A stretch of 64,000 nucleotides of DNA from Sphingomicrobium sp. XHP0239. Its GTDB lineage: Bacteria; Pseudomonadota; Alphaproteobacteria; Sphingomonadales; Sphingomonadaceae. The notes under the pieces were generated by a model, which made no database searches, was not told the origin of the DNA, and was given only the letters and a program-made list of their open reading frames with translations. The stretch lies in the NCBI RefSeq assembly GCF_039555325.1, contig NZ_CP154608.1, forward strand, positions 2,294,001 to 2,358,000. The letters are read 5' to 3'. Positions within the stretch are counted from its first letter, which is position 1. Every line of letters starts with the position of its first letter. Below, one piece after another: positions 1 through 8,252 of the stretch. The position numbers and the translations under genes were made by a program.

Positions 1-621
1 CCATAGAAGCCCCGCCCCGATGAACAGGAAGGCCAGGTTGTGTGGCGGCATCTCTTCCTTGAGGAAGCCTGCGCGCCGGCCCGTGAAGGCGACCGCGACG
101 AGGCCCGAGATGCCCGCCGTGATGTGTACGACCGTGCCGCCCGCAAAATCGATCGCGCCGAGATCGTAGATCAGCCCGCCCTCGGCCCAGACCATGTGCG
201 CGATGGGTGCGTAGACGAGGGTCAGGAAAAGGAGACCGAACAGCATCATCGCGGGGAAGCGCAGTCGCTCGACGGTCGCACCGACGACCAGAGCAGCGGT
301 GATGGCGGCAAAGGTCATCTGGAAGGCGACGAAGGCGAGCGTCGGGACGCTGCCGCTGACTGCGTCGGGACCAATGCCGACGAGCCCGACCAGGTCGAGG
401 TTCCCGACGACCGGTCCGCTTCCGGAGAAGGCAAGGCTGTACCCCCAGCCGACCCAGCCCAGCATGACCACTGCAGTGACGCCCAGCACCTGTCCAAGGG
501 TGGACAGAATGTTTTTGGCGCGCACCAGTCCGCCATAGAACAAACCCAATCCCGGCACGGTCATCATCAGCACGAGAAGCGTCGATGTAAGAAGCCAGGC
601 GGTGTTACCGGAATCGATCAT
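1..621 (-). CDS. amtB: Ammonium transporter (partial, C-terminus off the left edge)
   Basis: Reading leftward from an ATG at 621, 207 codons stay open to the window edge. The translation is strongly hydrophobic and has the Amt/MEP family landmarks: an N-terminal helix leading into GLGLFYGGLVRAKN, and the block GGTVVHITAGISGLVAV, whose His is one of the two pore histidines of the family. The function is passage of ammonium or ammonia across the inner membrane. There is no long cleavable presequence as in E. coli AmtB. The C-terminal helices are outside the window, so completeness cannot be judged. No glnK is visible on this side; in many bacteria glnK precedes amtB, but dnaE2 ends about 100 bp upstream instead. 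Confidence 0.93.
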   Translation of the reverse strand, partial: MIDSGNTAWLLTSTLLVLMMTVPGLGLFYGGLVRAKNILSTLGQVLGVTAVVMLGWVGWGYSLAFSGSGPVVGNLDLVGLVGIGPDAVSGSVPTLAFVAFQMTFAAITAALVVGATVERLRFPAMMLFGLLFLTLVYAPIAHMVWAEGGLIYDLGAIDFAGGTVVHITAGISGLVAVAFTGRRAGFLKEEMPPHNLAFLFIGAGLLW

Positions 622-718
622 GGATGGTCCCGCGTTTGCTGCACCTGCGAAGGTGCCGCGCGGGGGATCGCCGCGCAATCGGGATCGAGCGCCCGGTTAA
701 CTTTTCACTCGGTCGCAA

Positions 719-3700
719 CTAACGGAAATTGCGGCCCTTGGGGATGCAGTCGACGTCGCGCGGGTGGACGCCGGTGGTGCGGCCAGGGTGGAGTTCGGGC
801 AGGGTGCCGCTGCCGCCGCCCGCCACTTCGTCCCCGCGCCCGCCGTGCGGCGCCCACGCGCCGCCGCCGTCGCCGCGTCCGGCCGCCGGGGCGAGCAGGC
901 GATCGGACAGGCTCGACAGCAACCCCGTATCGTCCTCCAGCTTGGCGGCGATCACGTGCACCACCGCATCGTCGTGCTGGACGATCCCGGTAACGTTGAG
1001 CAGCCGCGCGCCCATGACGATCGGGCGATAGGCTTCGAACGCGTCGGGCCAGATGACGAGGTTGGCGACCCCCGTCTCGTCCTCGATCGTGGTGAAGCAT
1101 ACGCCCTTGGCACTGCCCGGTCGCTGGCGGATCAGCACCAGCCCCGCCAGCCGCACCCGCCGCCCATAGCGCATCGAGCGCAATTCGCCCGCCGTGACGC
1201 ACCCCATGCTGGCGTAGTGCTGACGCAGGAAACTCATCGGATGCGCTTTCAATGACAGGCGCGTGGTCTGGTAATCGGTCACCACCTGTTCGGACAGCGG
1301 CATGGCGGGCAGGCGCACCTGCTCCACCTCCCACCCTTCGTCGCGCGCATCGGCCGCTTCGAACAACGGCAGCGCGGGCGCGCCTTTCAGCGCCTTGGCG
1401 TCCCACAGCGCCGCGCGCCGGTCGAGCTTGATCGACCGGAACGCATCGGCCTCCGCCAGCCGCTCGACCGCCCCGACCCCGACGCCCGCGCGGCGCTTCA
1501 CGTCCTCGACGCTTTCGTAGGGCGTGCTCGCCCGTGCCGCGACAATCCGCGTCGCGTCGTCCAACCGCATCCCGTCGATCTGTCGCAGCCCGAGACGCAG
1601 CGCCATGCGGGGGCGGGGCGGGGGCAGGCTGTCGGGGGTCCATGCCTCGGCGGGCAGCGCGGTCGAACCCCAGCTGCGCCGCTGCGCGACCGGTTCTCGG
1701 TCGGTCGGCTCCAGCGTGCAGTCCCAATCGGAATGATTGGCGTCCACGGGACGGATCTCGACCCCATGTTCCTTGGCATCGCGCACGATCTGCGCGGGGG
1801 CATAGAAGCCCATCGGCTGCGAATTGAGCAGCGCGGCGGCGAAGGCGGCGGGATATCGCCACTTGAGCCAGCTACTCACATAGACGAGCAGCGCGAAGCT
1901 CGCCGCGTGGCTCTCCGGAAACCCGTATTCGCCGAAGCCGCGGATCTGGTGGAAACAGCGTTCGGCAAAATCCTGGTCGTAGCCGCGCTCCACCATTCGC
2001 CCGACCATCTTGTCCTGCAGCAGGTCGATGGTCCCGCGCGAACGAAACGTCGCCATCGCCTTGCGGAGCTGGTTGGCCTCGGCACTCGAGAATTTCGCGG
2101 CATCGAGCGCGATCTTCATCGCCTGTTCCTGGAATACCGGCACGCCCAGCGTCCGCCGCAGGATCCGTTCCAGCTCGTCGGGCTCGCCATGATCGGGGTC
2201 GGGACAGGGGTAGAGCACCGGCTCCTTGCCCTGCCGCCGCTTCAGGAAGGGATGTACCATGTCGCCCTGGATCGGACCCGGGCGCACGATCGCGACCTCG
2301 ATGACCAGGTCGTAGAATTCGCGCGGCCTGAGCCGCGGCAGCATGTTCATCTGCGCGCGGCTCTCGACCTGGAACACGCCCAGCGAGTCCCCCTCGCACA
2401 ACATGTCGTAGACGCCCGGCTCCTCCTTGGGCAGCGTCGCGAGGTCCCACTTCTCGCCGTGGTGCGCCTCGATCAGATCGAACGCCTTGCGGCAACAGGT
2501 CAGCATGCCCAGCGCCAGCACGTCGATCTTGAGGATGCCCAGCTCCTCGATATCGTCCTTGTCCCACTCGATGAAGGTACGGTCGGGCATCGCGCCATTT
2601 CCGATCGGCACCGTCTCGGTGAGCAGCCGCTCGGTCAGGATGAAGCCCCCGACATGCTGCGACAGATGCCGCGGCATGCCGATCAGCTGCTCTGCCAGCA
2701 TGACCGTCCGGCGAAGGTGCGGATCGGCGAGATCGAGCCCCGCTTCGGCCACCCGCTCCTCCCGCATCTCGCTTTCCATCGAGCCCCAGAAGGTCGCGGC
2801 GATCGCGGCGCACACGTCCTCCGACCAGCCCATCACCTTGCCGACCTCGCGGATCGCCATGCGCGGGCGATAGTGGATGACCGTCGCCGCGATCCCCGCC
2901 CGGTCGCGGCCGTATTTCGCGTAGATATGCTGGATCACCTCCTCGCGCCGTTCGTGCTCGAAATCGACGTCGATGTCGGGCGGCTCCTTGCGCTCCTCGC
3001 TGATGAAGCGTTCGAACAGGAGGTCGGTGGTCGACGGGTCGACCGCGGTGATGCCGAGGCAATAGCAGACCGCGCTGTTCGCGGCGCTCCCGCGTCCTTG
3101 GCACAGGATCGGCGGGTCGAGGCTGCGCGCATAGGCGACGATGTCGTGAACCGTGAGGAAGTAGCGCGCGAAATCGAGCTTCTCGATCAGCGCCAGCTCC
3201 TTCTCGAGCTGCGCGATGATCGGTTTGGGCACGCCCTCGGGCCACCGATCGCTGGACCCTTTCCACGTCAGGTGCGCCAGATGCTGATGCGGCGTCCGCC
3301 CGCCGGGACAGGTTTCCTGCGGATATTCGTACGCCAGTTCATCGAGGCTGAAGTCGATCTCGTCGGCGAATTCCCGCGTCGCGCGGATCGCGTGGGGCCA
3401 GCGCGCGAACAGCTCCTTCATCTCGCCCGGCGATTTCAGGTGCCGCTCGGCATTGGCATGCAGCCGCCATCCCGCCTGCTCCAGCGTCACCTTCTCGCGG
3501 ATGCAGGTCATGACGTCCTGCAGCGGGCGCTTTTCGGGCGCGTGATAATGCACGTCGTTGGTGGCGAGGATGGACAGACCCTGCGCCCGCGCCAGCCGGT
3601 CCAGCCGCTCGATCCGCGCCACGTCGTCCCCACGATAGAGATAGCTTGCCGCGACATGGCGCATCCCGGGCAACCGCGAGACGATCGTCGGCAGCACGTC

Positions 3701-4231
3701 GGCGAAGGCGTCGAGGTCGTCGCCCGGCATGGCGATGAAGGCGATCTCTCCGGCATGGTCCGCAATCTCGTCCAGCGTCAGGTCGCAGGCTCCCTTCTCG
3801 CTTCGCATCTTGCCGAGGCTGAGCAGCCGCGACAGGTTCGCATAGCCTTCGCGCGTAAGGGGGTAGGCGAGCAGCTCGCACCGCTCCCCTTCCGCGTCAT
3901 CGGGCGAGGCGTTGCAGTTGGCGGCGGCGATCCGCGGCGGTCGCGCGAAGGTCAGCCGGCACCCGATCAACGGGCGCAGGCCCGCCGCCTTGGCGGCCGA
4001 ATGCATGCGCACAACCCCCGCCAGCGTGTCGGTATCGGTGACCCCGATCGCGTGCATGCCCTTGCCCAGCGCCGTCAGCACCAGTTCGATCGCGTCCGAC
4101 GCGCCGGTCAGAAAGGTGAAGGGCGTCGTGACCGCCAGCTCGACATAATCGGCCACCGGCACCGGCACGGCCGGCCCGTCGCCCGCCAGCAGGCGCTTCT
4201 TGGAAAAGGAGGCGGGGCTGGCGTCAGGCAC
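719..4231 (-). CDS. dnaE2: Error-prone DNA polymerase III alpha, DnaE2 (ImuC)
   Basis: A 1170-residue C-family polymerase. An N-terminal PHP domain starts around residue 28, the palm carries PDIDVDFEHERREE with the catalytic aspartates, and an OB-fold-like segment near the C-terminus includes GVCFTTIEDETGVANLVIW. Its length and its position behind imuA and imuB separate it from the replicative DnaE, which is longer. It is the catalytic subunit of the SOS translesion mutasome and is recruited by ImuB. The GTG start lies 3 nt after the imuB stop, which implies co-transcription and coupling. Regulation should come from the SOS box in front of imuA. Assignment is firm. Confidence 0.96.
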   Translation of the reverse strand: MPDASPASFSKKRLLAGDGPAVPVPVADYVELAVTTPFTFLTGASDAIELVLTALGKGMHAIGVTDTDTLAGVVRMHSAAKAAGLRPLIGCRLTFARPPRIAAANCNASPDDAEGERCELLAYPLTREGYANLSRLLSLGKMRSEKGACDLTLDEIADHAGEIAFIAMPGDDLDAFADVLPTIVSRLPGMRHVAASYLYRGDDVARIERLDRLARAQGLSILATNDVHYHAPEKRPLQDVMTCIREKVTLEQAGWRLHANAERHLKSPGEMKELFARWPHAIRATREFADEIDFSLDELAYEYPQETCPGGRTPHQHLAHLTWKGSSDRWPEGVPKPIIAQLEKELALIEKLDFARYFLTVHDIVAYARSLDPPILCQGRGSAANSAVCYCLGITAVDPSTTDLLFERFISEERKEPPDIDVDFEHERREEVIQHIYAKYGRDRAGIAATVIHYRPRMAIREVGKVMGWSEDVCAAIAATFWGSMESEMREERVAEAGLDLADPHLRRTVMLAEQLIGMPRHLSQHVGGFILTERLLTETVPIGNGAMPDRTFIEWDKDDIEELGILKIDVLALGMLTCCRKAFDLIEAHHGEKWDLATLPKEEPGVYDMLCEGDSLGVFQVESRAQMNMLPRLRPREFYDLVIEVAIVRPGPIQGDMVHPFLKRRQGKEPVLYPCPDPDHGEPDELERILRRTLGVPVFQEQAMKIALDAAKFSSAEANQLRKAMATFRSRGTIDLLQDKMVGRMVERGYDQDFAERCFHQIRGFGEYGFPESHAASFALLVYVSSWLKWRYPAAFAAALLNSQPMGFYAPAQIVRDAKEHGVEIRPVDANHSDWDCTLEPTDREPVAQRRSWGSTALPAEAWTPDSLPPPRPRMALRLGLRQIDGMRLDDATRIVAARASTPYESVEDVKRRAGVGVGAVERLAEADAFRSIKLDRRAALWDAKALKGAPALPLFEAADARDEGWEVEQVRLPAMPLSEQVVTDYQTTRLSLKAHPMSFLRQHYASMGCVTAGELRSMRYGRRVRLAGLVLIRQRPGSAKGVCFTTIEDETGVANLVIWPDAFEAYRPIVMGARLLNVTGIVQHDDAVVHVIAAKLEDDTGLLSSLSDRLLAPAAGRGDGGGAWAPHGGRGDEVAGGGSGTLPELHPGRTTGVHPRDVDCIPKGRNFR

Positions 4232-4234
4232 GGC

Positions 4235-5896
4235 TCACCCGAACAGCCCGTGGATGTACCAGCTCGGCTCGCCCCCGCGCCCGTCCCCGAACAGGCCTTC
4301 GCGAAAGATCCAATAGCCGCGCCCCGCCTGGTCCTCGACATGGTAGTAATCCCTGAGGCGCGCCGGTCGATATTCGCGCCACCATTCGGGCGCGACCCGC
4401 TCGGGCCCCGCGACCTTCTTGATATCGTGCACCGCGCGGCGCCACACGAAGCGGCGCGGCAGTCCTTCGGGCGTGGCATAGATGACGCTGATCGCCTCGG
4501 GCGCGTCGAGCAGCCGTTCGGGGCGGCGTGCCTGCACCGGCGCGGCTTCCGGCACGGCGCGGTCGGCCAGCGCGGGGGCCCAGCCCGACGAGCGTTCGGG
4601 CATGTGGCTCGCGCGGCGCACGGGGCGCGTCACGGCGCGCGGCCCCAGTTTGGTCGCGATCCGGTCGACCAGCTTGCCCACCGCCACCCCCGTCGGTTCG
4701 CCGCCGTCCAGCGCGTCCTGCGCGGGGTCCAGTCGCTCGACCCCGGTGGCGGTCAGCGTGAAGGCGTCGAACCCGAAATCGGGGTTCATCTCCTGCGTCT
4801 TCTCGGCGAGCAGGCGGCGCACATGCCGCGCATCACGGGTCGCCAGCGCGGTCGCGGCGCGTACGCTCGCGATCGACCCGTCGACGCGATAGCCGACGAG
4901 CTCGACCTCGCGCAGTCCCATCCGCTCGGCTTCCAGTCGTCGCGCCAGATCGGGGGCCAGCAGGTCCAGCGCCTGTTCCGCCGCGGCGGGGTCGGCGACC
5001 GGTTCCTTGAGCTTCAGCAGCGCGCGGGGCGACGGCGCCTCGCGGGTCGCGGTGAGCGGCTCCTCGGCACGGCCCAGTGCGCGGTCGAGCGCATCCAGCG
5101 GATTGTCGGCGCTGCGAAACCGCCGCGCGAGGCTGCGCCGTTCGATCCCCGACAGGCTGGCGATGGTCTTGAGGCCCAGCCGGTTGAGCGTCTGCACGAC
5201 CGACGGCGACAGCCGCAGCGCGGCGACCGGCAGCGGCGCCAGCTGGGCCGCCAGCGCGCCCGAGGCAAGCCGCCGCTCGATCTTGTTGCGGGGAGGGGCG
5301 CCGAGCTGTGCCGAGCCGAGTTCGCCCCTCCCCGACCCCTTGCGGGGATCCCGTTCGCCACCGCCGCCACCGAAATGGGCCAGCGCCCAGGCGGCGAGCG
5401 CGGTGTCGGCGATCGCGGTGCGCGCGGTCAGGCCCATCGCGCCCAACCGCCGCTCGATGTCGTCGAGCATCTGCGCCTCCCCACCGAACAGGTGCGCCGC
5501 GCCCGTCGCGTCCATCCGCATCGCGCCCGGCCCGTCGCGTTCGACCGTCGGCGACCAGCGCCCGGCCCAGCGCACCAGCCGCCTCATCAGCGCATCGTCG
5601 CCCGCATGATCGCACGCCACCGCTTCCAGCGCCGGATCGAGCGCCCGCGCATCGGTCAGCCGCATTCCCGCGCGAATGCCGATCGCGGCAGCGACGTCGT
5701 TGGGCGCATGGACCAGCAGCCCGTGCGTGCCTTCGCGGGTCAGGACGATGCGCTTCGGCTCGCCCGGCTCGTGGTTGTCATCCGCTTGCTCGCCGGACAG
5801 TTTCTCCCACCGCTCGAGCGACAGGCGCGGCAGCACGATCGACACGATCCGGCGGCGAACCCGCCTCTGCCTGCGCGGCGACATGGGCGTCCTCAT
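4235..5896 (-). CDS. imuB: ImuB, Y-family polymerase-like mutasome scaffold
   Basis: A 553-residue DinB/ImuB-type protein. The N-terminus reads RRIVSIVLPRLSLERW, the usual ImuB opening, and little-finger-like sequence follows to about residue 350. The family lacks the acidic catalytic residues of active Y polymerases and acts as the hub that binds the beta clamp, ImuA and DnaE2. The ATG at 5896 has a GGGAG Shine-Dalgarno sequence about 7 nt upstream. The gene overlaps the 3' end of imuA by 119 nt in another frame, which is long for this operon type. dnaE2 follows after 3 nt. Confidence 0.93.
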   Translation of the reverse strand: MRTPMSPRRQRRVRRRIVSIVLPRLSLERWEKLSGEQADDNHEPGEPKRIVLTREGTHGLLVHAPNDVAAAIGIRAGMRLTDARALDPALEAVACDHAGDDALMRRLVRWAGRWSPTVERDGPGAMRMDATGAAHLFGGEAQMLDDIERRLGAMGLTARTAIADTALAAWALAHFGGGGGERDPRKGSGRGELGSAQLGAPPRNKIERRLASGALAAQLAPLPVAALRLSPSVVQTLNRLGLKTIASLSGIERRSLARRFRSADNPLDALDRALGRAEEPLTATREAPSPRALLKLKEPVADPAAAEQALDLLAPDLARRLEAERMGLREVELVGYRVDGSIASVRAATALATRDARHVRRLLAEKTQEMNPDFGFDAFTLTATGVERLDPAQDALDGGEPTGVAVGKLVDRIATKLGPRAVTRPVRRASHMPERSSGWAPALADRAVPEAAPVQARRPERLLDAPEAISVIYATPEGLPRRFVWRRAVHDIKKVAGPERVAPEWWREYRPARLRDYYHVEDQAGRGYWIFREGLFGDGRGGEPSWYIHGLFG

Positions 5897-6602
5897 CGCG
5901 CCACTCCCATATGCCCGGCGCCCGCCCGCGCACGCGGAACAGGTCGGCGGTCAGCCGCGAGGAGCCGGGGGCCTGGGGATCGAGCGCATTGACCTGGCTC
6001 GGCAGGCTCTCCACCCGCCAGCGCCAGCGCGCGCCCGAAAGGTTGGCGCGCTGCGCACCCAGCCGCATCAGCCAGCAGGCAACCCCATGCGCTTCCGAAG
6101 CGAAGGCCAACCGCCGCGTGGCGGTGAAATCCAGCCGCGCATGCTCGCCCCACGCCTCGCCGATTACCGCGCTCAACCCCGAACATCGCAGCCCCTCTTC
6201 CATCGCCCACAGGAGGCGCGGTGTGTCGGGCGCGGTGACGTGGATGATGTCGACGCCCGGCTTTCCGCCGAGTGGACCCTCGAGGCCGGGGGGATGGATG
6301 CGCCCGGCCTCGAGGATCGCCATCCGTTCCTGCACCCACAGAATGGGGCCCGTCCGGGGAAGGCGGGACAGCAGGAAACGGACCCAGCCCGCATCGCGCG
6401 GGTGGCTGGAAAAACATTCGCTGAGCGTGGGATCGGGCGGTGCGGGAAGCCGATCGCCGGCAGGCGCACGCACGTCCCCCGCACCGTCCGGAAGGGACGG
6501 TTCGTCAGGCCGCACGACATCGTCCGCAGCGCCGTCCACCGCCGCCGCGTTCCGACCGCCGGCCGTGGGTGGAAGAGGCTTCGCCACACGACTCGCAATC
6601 AC
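5778..6602 (-). CDS. imuA: ImuA, RecA-like SOS mutagenesis protein
   Basis: A 274-residue protein, first gene of the SOS cassette. The recognisable core is LWVQERMAILEAGRIHPPGL through WAMEEGLRCSGLSAVIGE and ATRRLAFASEAHGVACWLMR, matching the ImuA/SulA-like RecA-related family. ImuA helps ImuB and DnaE2 in translesion synthesis. The GTG at 6602 is the longest possible start. It sits only 3 nt from the LexA box, so translation may begin at the GTG at 6587 or slightly later. The C-terminal 39 residues overlap imuB in another frame and are Arg/Ala-rich, so the functional end is less certain than the core. Confidence 0.88.
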   Translation of the reverse strand: MIASRVAKPLPPTAGGRNAAAVDGAADDVVRPDEPSLPDGAGDVRAPAGDRLPAPPDPTLSECFSSHPRDAGWVRFLLSRLPRTGPILWVQERMAILEAGRIHPPGLEGPLGGKPGVDIIHVTAPDTPRLLWAMEEGLRCSGLSAVIGEAWGEHARLDFTATRRLAFASEAHGVACWLMRLGAQRANLSGARWRWRVESLPSQVNALDPQAPGSSRLTADLFRVRGRAPGIWEWRDEDAHVAAQAEAGSPPDRVDRAAAPVARAVGETVRRASG

Positions 6603-6605
6603 TTT

Positions 6606-6620
6606 GTTCTTTGTTTGTTC
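6606..6620 (-). promoter_or_regulatory. SOS box (LexA operator) GTTC-N7-GTTC
   Basis: The plus strand reads GTTC, seven bases, GTTC, exactly the direct-repeat LexA operator of alphaproteobacteria (GAAC-N7-GAAC in the direction of imuA). It is immediately upstream of imuA, the place expected for an SOS-induced imuA-imuB-dnaE2 operon. LexA bound here would cover the transcription start or the initiation region. Confidence 0.85.
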
Positions 6621-6706
6621 TCTTATCGGGCGAGTCCCGGCAAAGAGTCAAGAATGGCGGATTGGGGGGATGCGAGAAGGGTTTCGGCGGTAACGACTCG
6701 ACGCGG

Positions 6707-7516
6707 TTACCCGCTTCGCAGCGCGGCCTTCAGTTCCTTGCGCGCGCGTCGTTTCGCACGGCGGCGTTCGCGAAAGCCCATCGCGGGATCGGTCCCTTCC
6801 GCCTCGGCCACGAAGCGGTTGATGTTGCGCGCGATCCGCGACAGCGCCGGGCGCCACATGGCGAACCCCATGTGCTGGGTGTCGATCTCGATCGCGCGAT
6901 CGCAGTGGATGTCGCCCTTGCCGCACGCCGCGCCGGGCGCGACGACGCCGTCCTTGCGGCTCCAGAAGGCGATCGTCGGTACCGGCGGCTTTTCCTCCAG
7001 CCGGGGGAAGGGCGGCTCATTGACGTCGTGCCCCGCCACCCATTCGTAGACCCAGCGCGCGCTGTTGTTGGTCTTGAGATCGCCGCAAAAGGGCGAGGCC
7101 AGCGTCACGACTGCGCGAACCTTGCCGGGGCAGGCCCGCGCCACTTCGCGCGCATAGAGACCGCCGAGGCTCCACCCGACCAGCAGGACCTTGCGCCCCC
7201 CGCCAATGGCATCGACGCGTGATTCCAGCTCGTCCAGCAATTCCGCATAGGCGCCCTTGTTGACGCCCAGCTCCCACGGGTGGGCGCGCCAACCTGCGCG
7301 GCCCAGTGCGTGGCGGATGAGATGGGTTCCACGATCCGACGTCAGGAAGCCCGGAATGACCAGGGCCGGCGGTCCGTCCTCGGGGCCGTCGGCGTCGGAT
7401 GGCCCGCGAAACCCGGCCAGCCTGGGCAGTTGCCAGGCCAGCTCGCGCACCCGCTCCCACCCGCGCGGCGCGGCGTCGGAAAGCAGTTCGGGTTCGAGAG
7501 GGATCGTCGCATTCAT
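6707..7516 (-). CDS. Alpha/beta hydrolase (paralogue 1)
   Basis: A 269-residue alpha/beta-hydrolase fold protein. The oxyanion region is PPALVIPGFLTSDRGT, the nucleophile elbow is GWSLGG, and the strand VRAVVTLASPFCG follows. The C-terminus is a very basic tail (RERRRAKRRARKELK), absent from its neighbour. It has no signal peptide. It lies 57 nt downstream of a clearly related hydrolase with the same PGFLT and GWSLGG blocks, so the pair is a tandem duplication. Substrate is unknown; lipase/esterase-type activity is inferred from the fold only. Confidence 0.85.
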   Translation of the reverse strand: MNATIPLEPELLSDAAPRGWERVRELAWQLPRLAGFRGPSDADGPEDGPPALVIPGFLTSDRGTHLIRHALGRAGWRAHPWELGVNKGAYAELLDELESRVDAIGGGRKVLLVGWSLGGLYAREVARACPGKVRAVVTLASPFCGDLKTNNSARWVYEWVAGHDVNEPPFPRLEEKPPVPTIAFWSRKDGVVAPGAACGKGDIHCDRAIEIDTQHMGFAMWRPALSRIARNINRFVAEAEGTDPAMGFRERRRAKRRARKELKAALRSG

Positions 7517-7573
7517 GGTGAGAAAAGAATAGAAAATCGCGGCTGAAGTTCCCCTGAACCCCCACGTTTCCCT

Positions 7574-8239
7574 CTATCGTTCCACGAACGTATCGATCTC
7601 TTCGACGACCCGCGCGATCATGCCGCGCGACATGCCGATGCGAAAATGGCCGCAGGGAATGCCGACGCAGGCATCGCTTTCGTCGAGCTGCCCCCGCTGG
7701 CACCCTTGGGCGAGCAGGCCGTCGCGCTCGGCATAGAGCGCCAGCGTGGGTACCGGCGGCTTTTCAGGGCTTTGTGCGACGGGCGGTTCGTCGACCGGGT
7801 GACCCGCGACCTTCTCGTAATATTTCCAGACGTTGTTGGCCTTGCGATTACCCGAAAAGGGGGAGGCGAGCGTGACCACCGCCCGAACCTTGTCCGGATG
7901 CTCGCGGGCGAGTTCGCGGGCGATTACGCCGCCCAGGCTCCAGCCGACCAGCAGCGCCTTGTCGTCGCCCCGGACGGTGTCCAGCCGCGCGTCCATGTCC
8001 TCGAGGATCCCCTCGTAGGCTCCCTGATTGCGCCCGCGCCCCCAGCCGTGCACCCGCCACCCGTCCGCGGCCAGCCCGCGGCGCAGCGCGAGCGTGGTGC
8101 GGTCGGTGGTCAGAAAGCCGGGAATGACCAGCGCGGGCGGCCCGTCGTCGGGACCGCGCGCGTCGAGGTGCCCGATCCGATGTGGCAGCCGCGCGAAATT
8201 GTGCGCGACCTCGACGAGTTTTCGCCCCAGTCCGGGCAC
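7574..8239 (-). CDS. Alpha/beta hydrolase (paralogue 2)
   Basis: A 221-residue alpha/beta hydrolase sharing PPALVIPGFLTTDR, GWSLGG and VRAVVTLASPFSGN with the next gene downstream. It is shorter at both ends and lacks the basic tail. The GTG start lies 13 nt after the serS stop, so it is probably co-transcribed with serS and the second hydrolase. The conserved GHFRIGMSRGMI near the C-terminus supplies the likely catalytic histidine. Substrate unknown. Confidence 0.85.
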   Translation of the reverse strand: MPGLGRKLVEVAHNFARLPHRIGHLDARGPDDGPPALVIPGFLTTDRTTLALRRGLAADGWRVHGWGRGRNQGAYEGILEDMDARLDTVRGDDKALLVGWSLGGVIARELAREHPDKVRAVVTLASPFSGNRKANNVWKYYEKVAGHPVDEPPVAQSPEKPPVPTLALYAERDGLLAQGCQRGQLDESDACVGIPCGHFRIGMSRGMIARVVEEIDTFVER

Positions 8240-8252
8240 CCGGTCGAGTGGA

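Noticed and set aside
1733..5992. A 1419-codon plus-strand open frame over dnaE2 and imuB
   Set aside because: It lies exactly antisense to well-recognised genes and is rich in Arg/His/Asp/Gln without any domain; long antisense frames are expected where GC-rich codons suppress stops.
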